Source: Thermoplasmata archaeon (GTDB lineage: Archaea; Thermoplasmatota; Thermoplasmata; Halarchaeoplasmatales; Halarchaeoplasmataceae). Taken from it: 64,000 nucleotides of DNA. The first letter of the stretch is position 1. Every line of letters starts with the position of its first letter. The stretch is taken from contig PUNK01000014.1 in NCBI GenBank assembly GCA_003552585.1, positions 17,052 to 81,051 of the forward strand. Reading direction: 5' to 3'. Under the pieces are notes generated by a model. It had not been told where the DNA came from. It saw nothing but the letters and a program-made list of their open reading frames with translations, and searched no databases. A program made the translations under genes and the position numbers. Positions 1 to 9,422 of the stretch are shown piece after piece.

Positions 1-222
1 ACTCGCAGGAGTTTTGATTTCGACGAAAACGCAAGTGTTGAGTTTAGGATGGAAACAGCTTATCCTCGAGCATGGAGGAACTGGTTCATCCGTTCCACCG
101 ATCTGACCGAGGGAGACATTTCTGAGCCGGATGAAGGACAAAATTTACTCACGATTACAATCGACGACTTGAATACCCTCCATTTGAACCATGCTAGGAT
201 CAATATGAAATTATCTACCTAA
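1..222 (+). CDS. C-terminal end of a truncated CDS, small protein, possibly Pcc1-like (KEOPS subunit)
   Basis: Open from base 1 to TAA at 220-222; translation ends ...SVEFRMETAYPRAWRNWFIRSTDLTEGDISEPDEGQNLLTITIDDLNTLHLNHARINMKLST*. Weak Pcc1-like pattern (beta strand followed by a DLxxLHLNxARxxMKL helix). Confidence 0.5.
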   Translation, partial: TRRSFDFDENASVEFRMETAYPRAWRNWFIRSTDLTEGDISEPDEGQNLLTITIDDLNTLHLNHARINMKLST

Positions 223-225
223 AAT

Positions 226-634
226 TTATAAGTCGTCTTCGTTTAGCTGTGCGCACCCTGATATTTCCGGGTAGATTTTAGTCAGCCTTTCAATACAACT
301 CCTTCTATATCTTATACTATCGTTTATCATCTTTTTGAGAATTGAAGGATATACTTCTCCTATTAATACACTGACTGGTTCCCCTCTAGAGAAGAGTTTA
401 AAAGTCGGAACACTGTCTATTCCAAACATGATCGTCAACCCTCTGTCAGCATGTGCGTTGACCTTGTAGACCTTCACCGTCTCTCTGAACTTTTGAGCTA
501 GATCCTTTAGGACGGGGTTGATCGTTTAACAAACAGGACGATTAGGTGAATAGAATTCAACCAGAACTATATTATCATCTTCAACGATCTACTCTTTCCA
601 ATCCCCTTTTCCTATGATACGTATATTAATGTTA
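226..634 (-). pseudogene. Thioredoxin-fold protein, disrupted by two in-frame stops
   Basis: One minus-strand frame reads GVNINIRIIGKGDWKE*IVEDDNIVLVEFYSPNRPVC*TINPVLKDLAQKFRETVKVYKVNAHADRGLTIMFGIDSVPTFKLFSRGEPVSVLIGEVYPSILKKMI; TAG at 589-591 and TAA at 526-528; cis-Pro VPT and F-Y-S-P-N-x-P-V-C context are thioredoxin-like. Confidence 0.8.
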
Positions 635-646
635 ACACCTTTTGGG

Positions 647-2110
647 CTAAAACGACTGTAATATTACTTTACATGTAGATGGGTCGAATATAACGACCTT
701 TCCAGGGTCAGGCTGTATATCTCTCATCTTCTGATAATCAGTTTGTTTTTGCCAGGTAGACGAATTTATCAAAAATGTACCGTGATATTTTTTTACGTCG
801 GTCCTGTGGATGTGCCCTGTTACAAAGATGTCTGGGACTTCCTCAATCACGAGCAGGTCCTCCTCTTCAGGTGAGATAGGTGTTTTTTTCCCGTAAACCG
901 GGACAAGATGCCTTCTATCTAAGATCTCTTTCATAGCTGTGGATGGATTTTTTGTGTCTACCTGAGGTATAAGGTCTGAAAGATCGTTTATACTCACTCC
1001 GTGATACATCAATATGTTCAAACCCTTAATATTTATGAGAGAAGGATTACCACAAAATTTTACGTTTTTAGGAAACAATCTCTGTACTTCTTCTGGTAGT
1101 GAAGGTTGGGGCTCCGGATTTCGTACTACGTCATGGTTACCCGGTATCGCGATGATATTTAGGTCTCTGGGAAGTTTTTTAATGTACTCAGCTAGAACCC
1201 GGTATTGTTCGTATACATCTTTTATGATCAAATCATCTTCCTGGTTTGGATAGATACCGATACCATCTATTAGATCACCAGATATCAAGAGATATCGTAT
1301 ATCTTTCGCTGTGGGGTCATCGGAATTCATCCATTCGATAAAATCGTTCCAGCTTTCTTCGATGAACGTGCTGCTACCCATATGGATATCGCCTATGAAG
1401 GCTATCTTTCCATCTATCTTGGCAGGCTCTGAGGTGATCTTAGGTACACCCGGTCTTACTATGTTCTCTATCGAAAGAGTGACTTCGTAACCGTTGCTAC
1501 CGTCCCATACTTGGCCGATAGCAAGGATAACTTCGTCTTCTAGAAGGTTTTTACTAAAGGCCGGTGATGAGTCAGAGATAAAACCTCTCATCATCCCTGT
1601 ATCATCTTCCAAGGTGATCATTTTGTTTCCGTTAGATGTGTTTGAGATATCTGAAACCATGGCGATGACTTTAGCTTCACCCTTCCGTTTTTTTGCTCTT
1701 CTTATATCTATTATCCCTTTCGCTTCTCTACGTTTGTAGAGTATAGACCTTAGTTTATCGAATCTACTTTTAAAATATTTAGAAAAGTCATCCAAACATC
1801 CGGTGCAGGTTGAGTTACCTGTGATGTCATTAATGATATCGAAAGGTTCTTCAGGTGAACTTGGTTTTAGTGAGTCTGGTTTTTTTTTTGGAACAGGATG
1901 GTCATTTGTTCCCTCCTCAACGAAAGTTTGTAAGCAATCCCGTCCGATAGGAAAGGGGAGCCTTTTTGAGGAGTCCACCATCTTTTTCACGATATCTTCG
2001 GAGTTTTCCATACATTCTAGAGTATCCCATGCATCAGGTGAAAGAAAAGTGTTCTTTTTTTCCTTGAGCTCTTTTAACAAGTTTTCGCGCATCCCAATCA
2101 AGCCCCCCAT
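647..2110 (-). CDS. polB: DNA polymerase II (PolD) small subunit DP1
   Basis: 487 aa; OB-fold then calcineurin-like phosphoesterase motifs IAFIGDIHMGS, SGDLIDGIG, IPGNHD, VTGHIH. Confidence 0.9.
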   Translation of the reverse strand: MGGLIGMRENLLKELKEKKNTFLSPDAWDTLECMENSEDIVKKMVDSSKRLPFPIGRDCLQTFVEEGTNDHPVPKKKPDSLKPSSPEEPFDIINDITGNSTCTGCLDDFSKYFKSRFDKLRSILYKRREAKGIIDIRRAKKRKGEAKVIAMVSDISNTSNGNKMITLEDDTGMMRGFISDSSPAFSKNLLEDEVILAIGQVWDGSNGYEVTLSIENIVRPGVPKITSEPAKIDGKIAFIGDIHMGSSTFIEESWNDFIEWMNSDDPTAKDIRYLLISGDLIDGIGIYPNQEDDLIIKDVYEQYRVLAEYIKKLPRDLNIIAIPGNHDVVRNPEPQPSLPEEVQRLFPKNVKFCGNPSLINIKGLNILMYHGVSINDLSDLIPQVDTKNPSTAMKEILDRRHLVPVYGKKTPISPEEEDLLVIEEVPDIFVTGHIHRTDVKKYHGTFLINSSTWQKQTDYQKMRDIQPDPGKVVIFDPSTCKVILQSF

Positions 2111-2286
2111 CTTATCAATACATTTTAAAATTTTTTACATGAAAGCTTGTGAATTAATATCTTTAGGTTGAAAATACAGAATATTTTATATATCTTTAAC
2201 GTATATTCACAAGAGAGGCAAAACGCTTTATATGTGTTAATAAGATGTAACTTCGGAATGAAATAAAAACCCTCGGTGTATTATCT

Positions 2287-5200
2287 ATGAACCAGAGAAA
2301 GGCGTACCATTTAAAAATAATAGGGCTAGTTACCATACTAATACTTATTTTGGGAACCGTCTCACCAACCATTGGATCGTTCATCAATGAAGATTTCGAA
2401 TCAGAGGATGAGAAAATATTCGATGGTATACATGAATTCGATGGAGAGGACGAGGTATGGTATATAGAAGATGAGGTAGTGCTGGAGGGAGAGGAATTCC
2501 CTATAGATGCCAGCATCCAGATCAACGAAACTGGAAGTCTTACGCTGATCGAATCGACTTTGACCATGCTCATCGACGGGTACAATGCATGGGATATAAC
2601 CATCATTGATGGGGGAGAATTGACACTATTGAACAGTACGATCACGACCAAAGTCAGAGATGAGTATACTTTGAGGCCGTTTTTAAAAACCAACATCTCA
2701 GCTTATGGCGGGTCCACGATATCGTTGATGGACAACTCATCATTTATGTTCCCTGGATGGGTTTATCTTGAAGAGTCCGAGTTGATAATGAAGGAATCCA
2801 GATTCGAACCATTAGATGAGGTTCCAGAATTCGATTATACATGGCTTAATCCAAGCAGTGTACCTGCTGTCGGAATGAGTGATAATGATAATTGCCCTAG
2901 GTTGATAGCTAATCAAGGATCTCACATTTTGATGGAGGACTCAGAGATAATAGATAACTACCTGAACCAAGAACTGAATTCCATGGAATGGGATTATACA
3001 GAACTTATTGGTGATTATTCTGAGGATGATGACGATATAATCCTGGAACCAGGTGATAACATACAGATAGACGTTTGGAATATGTTGAATCCTCAGTTCC
3101 CTACACCAGGTGGAGAGATGGAATATCCTTACTTGAATCCTTTTGACAGGATCAGCTCTTTATACATCGAATTGGAGTACAGGACGGAGGAGGAATATGA
3201 GGCAGAGGATCCTCTTGAATATGAATCACCTGAAGGATTAAAAGAGGCTTTCCGATTAAAGAACACCGAAGGGGCATTGGAGGTCGAGGCAACCAACATC
3301 TTTGAACTAGGTCTTGACGATATAGGATACGATGAAGACGACTTTATCAAAGAGCTTACTGTGATGCTTGAGAACGGTATGGAAATAGGGAGTGAGAATG
3401 CAACGGTGACCATAGAAAGTATTAATCTTTATTCCTCCTTCGATAACGACATGCATCTTTGGGATTCCACTATGACAGTTATAAACAGTGTGATCGATGT
3501 TGATTTCAACCCCAGTGATATAGACCCGAGGCCCCACGGTGAGACGGTACCTACCACTGATACCACATGGATGGCTAATGCAGATCAGAGACACAGGACC
3601 ATCCGAGTACTGTACGGTTCAAATCTCAGAACTTATGGTATGGAGCCCACGGATTTGGAACCTGAGCCAGACGGAGACCCGATAGTGGTTACAGATGAGG
3701 TATCTAGAGTCAATATCTATAGATGGATCGACTTGAGTGCTAGAGATAAGGTTGGAAATATACTAGAGGGGGCAGAGATAACTGTTGATAAATGGAGAGG
3801 AGGATACAATGATCCAGGTCACAATGAGGAAGCGCTAGATTACATGGAAAGGACTTATGGTACTATATTCGAAGACGGAACATACATAACAGATGATCAT
3901 GGAAAAACAACGATGTTCTTGCTGAGCGACAATATAACCCATCCCGATAACTGGCCCAACAGCAGGTTCCTTGGACATTATACTTTGGAAGGTGTCTTCG
4001 AAGATGAGGACAAAGATGTTGGAGAAAATGTAACTTCCAAGGATATCACCCAGAAACCATTCCCAAACATGTATGACAATGTAAAAGAAGTAAATCTGAC
4101 ATTTGATATGGAGATCCCAAGCCCTGACCTTTATGTGGCCGATGATGACCTGCTTACGCTGGTAAATGGAGATGTCACCAGTTATGTAACTATAGATATG
4201 AACGTAACCGTAGAACTAACCGTGTATAACCAAGGGACCTTCGAAGCAGAGGAAGTTCTTGTGGAATTTTATCTTGAGCCATGGGACGAAGAGCCCGCAA
4301 CCAATAATGAACTCGATCAAGAAGAGGGATTGATAGGAGAAATCACAATAGATCATATTGGAGCGAACGAGAATGAAACAGCATCGATAGAATGGGTGCC
4401 TGATGAAGTCGGTGATTTCTTGATAATAGCGGTCGTTGACCCGTACGATGAGATCCAGGAATGGAATGAAACCAATCACATGGCGCAGAGAGAGATAAGC
4501 GTCGGCGAAAAAGCACAATTACGTGCACTCGATTTGATATTTGAACCGGCAAGTGTAGTGGAAGAAGGCACTGAAGTTAACATCTCCGCTGGTATCGACA
4601 ACGTCGGTGGAATCGATGTTCAAGATGTGAACGTGTCGTTCTACTACGATTCAATCGATGAAGATCACCGAATAGGCACACGATACATAGATGTGGCTGG
4701 TAATGGTACTGAATATGTGCTAACCGAACCACTAGATTGGGATTATCCTGATGTAGGTACGTATAATATCACAGTGGTCGTTGATCCGAATGAGGATATC
4801 GATGAACAGGATAGAGAGCAAAACGTACTCGAGGATCAATTATCAATATTGACAGAGGCTGATCTACAGATAACCCATTTCGAGTTGGATCCAGAGGATG
4901 AGATTTACCAAGGTGATCCTTTAACGATTGATGTAACTATAGAGAATGAAGGCGAATGGGAGTCGGAAGAAACATTCATCACTTTTTATGTGGATGATGA
5001 CGAGATCAAGCAGGTATATGTGCCTCCTTTAGATGGAGGAGAATCAAGAGACATATCAGAAGTTTGGATAGCTGAATTAGAAGATGAAGATGCTAGTGAA
5101 GAAACAAGAACGATCAGTGTAGACTTGGACGGCCTGGTAGAAAGTGAAGATATAACCGTTATGAGACCTGCCCATCTTTCAGTGAGTCCCGACGATATTT

Positions 5201-8157
5201 CATTCTCTACGGATCTGTCAGAGGTTAACGAACCTCTAGTTATATCTGCTGTAGTTTACAATCATGGAGGAGAAACAGTTGAAGCAACTGTGCGCTTTTA
5301 TGCAAACGATGATCAAATAGGTGAAGATGTCAGAGAGGTCGAAGGAGAAGGGGATTCTAAGGAAGCATCTATCGAATGGACCCCGGATAGAAGAGGAAAT
5401 AAGGAGATTACAGTAGTAGTTTACTTGGATGATGACGTTCAAGACCAGGCAGGTGTGATTAAACCTATATTTAGTCAGGGTTACGAACACGACCTTATAG
5501 TAAATGACGACAATACGCCAGTCACTCGCAGGGGCTATGGTCCTAACGGATTCGTGGTCGTAGAAGAAAGTGGAGAATTGACGATCGGTGGTCTAGAGGA
5601 TAGGAGAAGCTTTGAGATGATTCATGGTGAGGACAACAGGTTCAGCGTGATAGTCAGAGACGGTGGAAGACTAGTCCTTGATAATGTGATGGTCTATTCT
5701 GATTATGAATTCTCTATCTTGGTTGAAGATGAGGGCCATCTTGAGATCATCAACGATTGTATCGTATACGAAGAGGTATCGATCTTTGCCTCCGATGATG
5801 CCATCGTTGAGATGCATGATAGCTCGGTGAGAGGTCCGATGGAGATAATATCTTATGAATTCGGAGCATATGAAAGTGAATTTTTGTCTACCAACATATT
5901 GGTAAACCCAAGTAATATGTATGGTGTGAACAGCACTTTCGAGGGTGCATTGGATGACTTTTCACAAACAGATGCTGAGCTATTGGCAGTACACAGTCCA
6001 TCAATAATTGCTCATGACGATGCTAGAATAGAAATATTAAGATGGGTAAAGGTTGAAACAGAGAGCCATGGCGGAATATTGCTCAGTGGTACGCATGTAA
6101 GCCTTACTAATGATGACACTGATTACGAGGTTGAAGGTACTACAAAAGACGGAGTAGTTCATCTGCCAGCTCTAACCGATATCATAACTGCACAGGAAGA
6201 GGAGCACGTTGTAAATTATGAGATCTATGCAGAGTACAGGGAAGGGGACAGAGTAGAGTCGTTCGATGACTCTCTACTACTACCTCGTTTCCCTTCCACA
6301 GAATATGTTGTGGAGATAACCATCACGTTCGAAGACCTATTGATACCTGACTTAGCAGTATTCGATGAGGATGTAACAGTGGAACCTGAGGAAGTTGCTG
6401 TCGGAGAGGACGTGATCATATACGCTGACATATCTAACCTGGGGATGGCAGATGCTGAAGATGCTAATGTTGGATTCTATGTAGAAACAGGGCAGGATGA
6501 ATATGTTCAGATAGGAACAGATGTCATAAGTGTGCCAAGCGGTGAGACTAGAACGGCTAACATAGTTTGGGAAGCCTCCATGACCGATGAGGATTTAAGA
6601 GAAGAGGTCAGAAGAATTCGTGTCTTCATAGATCCTGAGATGGAGCCACTTTCAGATCCCAAACTAGAGAACAACGAAGCTTTCACAGAAGTAACCATCC
6701 ATGCTCGCGGTGTTCCCGAATTTGTAGGGGACCTCATGATACATGTCGACGGCAGTCCTATAGAAGATGAAACGGTGATAGAACGAGACGAGCTAACTTT
6801 AAGTGTGAATATAAGAAACACCGGTGGAAGTGTACTTGAAGACTGTAATATAACTATGTTCTATCCTGATGAAGAGATCGGTCAGAATGTTACTGATCTT
6901 GGGATAGATGAAACAATTAATATAACCAATACTTGGGAAGTAGATGTAAGGGGCGAATTGACGATAACCGTTTGGTTCAATACTACTGAAGGCGACTTGG
7001 AACTTTCACGGACGATAATGGTAGAGGAAATGGATATAATCTTCACCGATATTATCGAACCCACTGGAACGATGGATCCTGGAGATTTTGTATCGATCGT
7101 AGGAGAAATAAGAAGAGGACACGACGATAAGCGGATCCAAGGTATGAGAGTACAAGCTTATCTTATAGATGAGGATGGAAACGAATACGCCGAAGGAAGT
7201 GATACTACCGATGCCCAGGGAGAATTCTTCATAGACTTGGTGACTCCTCAAAGAGAGGGTAATTATAGAATTAGATTGGTCGTTGATCATCCCTCTGAGG
7301 CAGAACATGAAACAGTAGAGACCTTCATGGTAGGTACCGTTACAGAAGGTATACCGCTCTGGATGATAGCTGTGATAATAATCATAGTGGTTGCTCTAAG
7401 TCTTGTGGTAATGATAGTTTACCTCAAGTATAAAGGTGAGGGCGAATGGGTTGAGTGTGGTGAATGTGGCTCTACCATACCTGCTGAATCCACCACATGT
7501 CCAAAATGTGGTACCGAATTTGAGATGGATACGGTGAAGTGCAGTGAATGTGGTGAGTGGATCTCAGCAGATGAGAGGGATTGTCCACACTGTGGTGCGG
7601 AATTCATAACCACTGGCAAAGAGGTAGAGGATTACAGTGAGGCGATGAAGAAACAGTATGAAAGTTACGTCAATAGACACAAGAGATTAGCCAAAGAAGA
7701 ACTTGGTGATGATTTCACTGAAGAAGAGTTCATGGTATGGTGGCAGGATGAGCCTAGTTATCTTACCTTCGACGAATGGCTGGAACAGGAAGAGGATAGG
7801 AGAAAGAAAGGTGGAATAGAATGTCCACAATGCGGTGCACTTAACAGTATCGATGATGCACTCTGTCAGAAGTGTGGTTCTACACTTGTTCAGATCCCCA
7901 AGACCGAGCCTTCTCCTGAAGAGGAGGAAGAAGATATTGATGAGATAGGAGATCTTGACGATGACATCGACCTTCTTGATCTAGATGAGATAGAGGAGAT
8001 GGAAAGTGGACTTGATGAACCTCTAGATGATGAGATGGATACCGATACGATTCCCGAAATGGAACCCTCCCAGAAGAGGGTCGTAAAGAAGGTAAAGAAA
8101 AGGCCCAAAAAGGTGAAAAAGAAAGTCGTCAAAAAGCCAAAAGACGAAGAGGAATAA
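2287..8157 (+). CDS. Giant cell-surface protein: signal peptide, multiple CARDB-type domains, C-terminal TM, cytosolic zinc ribbons and Lys-rich tail
   Basis: 1956 aa; N-terminal hydrophobic segment; repeated 'NxG...A.dv.V.FY.dd..Ig...' CARDB-like units; TM IPLWMIAVIIIIVVALSLVVMIVYL; CxxC pairs CGECGS..CPKCG, CSECGE..CPHCG, CPQCGA..CQKCG; tail KRVVKKVKKRPKKVKKKVVKKPK. Confidence 0.85.
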   Translation: MNQRKAYHLKIIGLVTILILILGTVSPTIGSFINEDFESEDEKIFDGIHEFDGEDEVWYIEDEVVLEGEEFPIDASIQINETGSLTLIESTLTMLIDGYNAWDITIIDGGELTLLNSTITTKVRDEYTLRPFLKTNISAYGGSTISLMDNSSFMFPGWVYLEESELIMKESRFEPLDEVPEFDYTWLNPSSVPAVGMSDNDNCPRLIANQGSHILMEDSEIIDNYLNQELNSMEWDYTELIGDYSEDDDDIILEPGDNIQIDVWNMLNPQFPTPGGEMEYPYLNPFDRISSLYIELEYRTEEEYEAEDPLEYESPEGLKEAFRLKNTEGALEVEATNIFELGLDDIGYDEDDFIKELTVMLENGMEIGSENATVTIESINLYSSFDNDMHLWDSTMTVINSVIDVDFNPSDIDPRPHGETVPTTDTTWMANADQRHRTIRVLYGSNLRTYGMEPTDLEPEPDGDPIVVTDEVSRVNIYRWIDLSARDKVGNILEGAEITVDKWRGGYNDPGHNEEALDYMERTYGTIFEDGTYITDDHGKTTMFLLSDNITHPDNWPNSRFLGHYTLEGVFEDEDKDVGENVTSKDITQKPFPNMYDNVKEVNLTFDMEIPSPDLYVADDDLLTLVNGDVTSYVTIDMNVTVELTVYNQGTFEAEEVLVEFYLEPWDEEPATNNELDQEEGLIGEITIDHIGANENETASIEWVPDEVGDFLIIAVVDPYDEIQEWNETNHMAQREISVGEKAQLRALDLIFEPASVVEEGTEVNISAGIDNVGGIDVQDVNVSFYYDSIDEDHRIGTRYIDVAGNGTEYVLTEPLDWDYPDVGTYNITVVVDPNEDIDEQDREQNVLEDQLSILTEADLQITHFELDPEDEIYQGDPLTIDVTIENEGEWESEETFITFYVDDDEIKQVYVPPLDGGESRDISEVWIAELEDEDASEETRTISVDLDGLVESEDITVMRPAHLSVSPDDISFSTDLSEVNEPLVISAVVYNHGGETVEATVRFYANDDQIGEDVREVEGEGDSKEASIEWTPDRRGNKEITVVVYLDDDVQDQAGVIKPIFSQGYEHDLIVNDDNTPVTRRGYGPNGFVVVEESGELTIGGLEDRRSFEMIHGEDNRFSVIVRDGGRLVLDNVMVYSDYEFSILVEDEGHLEIINDCIVYEEVSIFASDDAIVEMHDSSVRGPMEIISYEFGAYESEFLSTNILVNPSNMYGVNSTFEGALDDFSQTDAELLAVHSPSIIAHDDARIEILRWVKVETESHGGILLSGTHVSLTNDDTDYEVEGTTKDGVVHLPALTDIITAQEEEHVVNYEIYAEYREGDRVESFDDSLLLPRFPSTEYVVEITITFEDLLIPDLAVFDEDVTVEPEEVAVGEDVIIYADISNLGMADAEDANVGFYVETGQDEYVQIGTDVISVPSGETRTANIVWEASMTDEDLREEVRRIRVFIDPEMEPLSDPKLENNEAFTEVTIHARGVPEFVGDLMIHVDGSPIEDETVIERDELTLSVNIRNTGGSVLEDCNITMFYPDEEIGQNVTDLGIDETINITNTWEVDVRGELTITVWFNTTEGDLELSRTIMVEEMDIIFTDIIEPTGTMDPGDFVSIVGEIRRGHDDKRIQGMRVQAYLIDEDGNEYAEGSDTTDAQGEFFIDLVTPQREGNYRIRLVVDHPSEAEHETVETFMVGTVTEGIPLWMIAVIIIIVVALSLVVMIVYLKYKGEGEWVECGECGSTIPAESTTCPKCGTEFEMDTVKCSECGEWISADERDCPHCGAEFITTGKEVEDYSEAMKKQYESYVNRHKRLAKEELGDDFTEEEFMVWWQDEPSYLTFDEWLEQEEDRRKKGGIECPQCGALNSIDDALCQKCGSTLVQIPKTEPSPEEEEEDIDEIGDLDDDIDLLDLDEIEEMESGLDEPLDDEMDTDTIPEMEPSQKRVVKKVKKRPKKVKKKVVKKPKDEEE

Positions 8158-8331
8158 AACCCCCTTCCTTCATTTTCTTTTTTTATTATTTTTAACTTTA
8201 TCAAATTTATTAATGTAAGAGAGTTAGAATTGATGAGTATATCACTCATACTTTGTGATCCTAAATGCTCGATATTCAAGATTGTTTCGTGAGCCTTTGG
8301 TTCAACCCCTTAACAAAAGAGCAAACACATA

Positions 8332-8430
8332 TGTCGGGGGCGGGGTTTGAACCCGCGGCCTCTAGATGTCCCAGGAACGCTTCATATTTCCCTATGAGTC
8401 TAGCGCTCCACCAGGCTGAGCTACCCCGAC
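8332..8430 (-). tRNA. tRNA with CAT anticodon (Met elongator or Ile2), 25-nt intron at 37/38
   Basis: Acceptor GTCGGGG/CCCCGAC; D stem GCTC/GAGC; anticodon stem CTAGA/TCTAG with loop CTCATA...A; T arm GCGGG-TTCAAAC-CCCGC; inferred intron 8368-8392. Confidence 0.88.
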
Positions 8431-8443
8431 CGGCTGAAAATTT

Positions 8444-9340
8444 TTATTCTTCAGGGTGTAAAGCCTTGTATATCCGTTTAGAAAAAGCTTCTCCGACTCC
8501 TTCGACCTCTTTTAATTCCTGCACAGAAGCAGATGTTAGATCCTCAACGCTTCGGAACCCGCCGTCGTAGAGCCTCTCTGCCATGGTTGGTCCTACACCC
8601 TCGATATCTTGGAAGAGTTTGAGCACATCTGTTTTTGAAACCTTTTTATCCACCGGCTCTTCCTCTTCTATCTCTTCTTCTCTCTCCTCTTTCTCTCTTT
8701 CGAGCTCTTCTTCACTGATAATCAGTTCGTCAACTTGTTCTTCTCTTGGTACTGATAGTACGGTTGATTTATTCACCTCTACTGTTTTGAGAGGATATAT
8801 CGGCTTACATTCTTTTTTTATCTTTTTAGCGAGTCCGTCTGATATCATCTTTTGCACAAATTGTGATAGAGTAGATGATTTTGCCATCTCTTTAATGACT
8901 TCATATTGTTTCTCACGAAGAGAACGCTTTATAGATGAATTTATGCGTTTATTGGTGATCGACAATATTTTAACTCTGATCTTGTAACCTTCTTTAGTCC
9001 TCACATCGAAAACGGATTCGATCTTTGATCGTCTCCTTCTTGTTAACCTTCTTACATAGTCTGAGGTCATATCATGACCAACAAATCGAGTGAGACATTC
9101 GCCTCCTCGGACAGCATTGATCTTAAGCTTAACTTTTAAATGTACCTTAGAAAAATCTCCAGCTAATTCCTGCATACTCACTTCTGTTACCCTGCCCAGC
9201 AATATTTCTGGTTCTGTGGCGGGTGTCTCCCCTACCTTGGCACCATTGAACATGTCGGGAGCTACTATAGTGTACCAACTCTTTGACTTCCATTTGTCCT
9301 TCATACGCCTTGATGCCCGTCTAGTTTTTCGTCTTGCCAT
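8444..9340 (-). CDS. rps3ae: 30S ribosomal protein S3Ae with C-terminal helix-hairpin-helix extension
   Basis: N-terminal ~200 aa match S3Ae (KDKWKSKSWYTIVAPDMFNGAKVGETPATEPE); C-terminal DIEGVGPTMAERLYDGGFRSVEDLTSASVQELKEVEGVGEAFSKRIY is a tandem HhH. Confidence 0.9.
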   Translation of the reverse strand: MARRKTRRASRRMKDKWKSKSWYTIVAPDMFNGAKVGETPATEPEILLGRVTEVSMQELAGDFSKVHLKVKLKINAVRGGECLTRFVGHDMTSDYVRRLTRRRRSKIESVFDVRTKEGYKIRVKILSITNKRINSSIKRSLREKQYEVIKEMAKSSTLSQFVQKMISDGLAKKIKKECKPIYPLKTVEVNKSTVLSVPREEQVDELIISEEELEREKEEREEEIEEEEPVDKKVSKTDVLKLFQDIEGVGPTMAERLYDGGFRSVEDLTSASVQELKEVEGVGEAFSKRIYKALHPEE

Positions 9341-9422
9341 TGAGATTCCCCTGATAACTTGGGTTTTTGCCTATCATTATATGATATAACAACTTTTTGG
9401 TCTGTTTACATTAACTACTAAT

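Noticed and set aside
526-591. Pyrrolysine/selenocysteine recoding in the thioredoxin frame
   Set aside because: Stops are TAG and TAA, not TGA; TAA cannot be Pyl, and an active-site Cys is also mutated, so decay is simpler.
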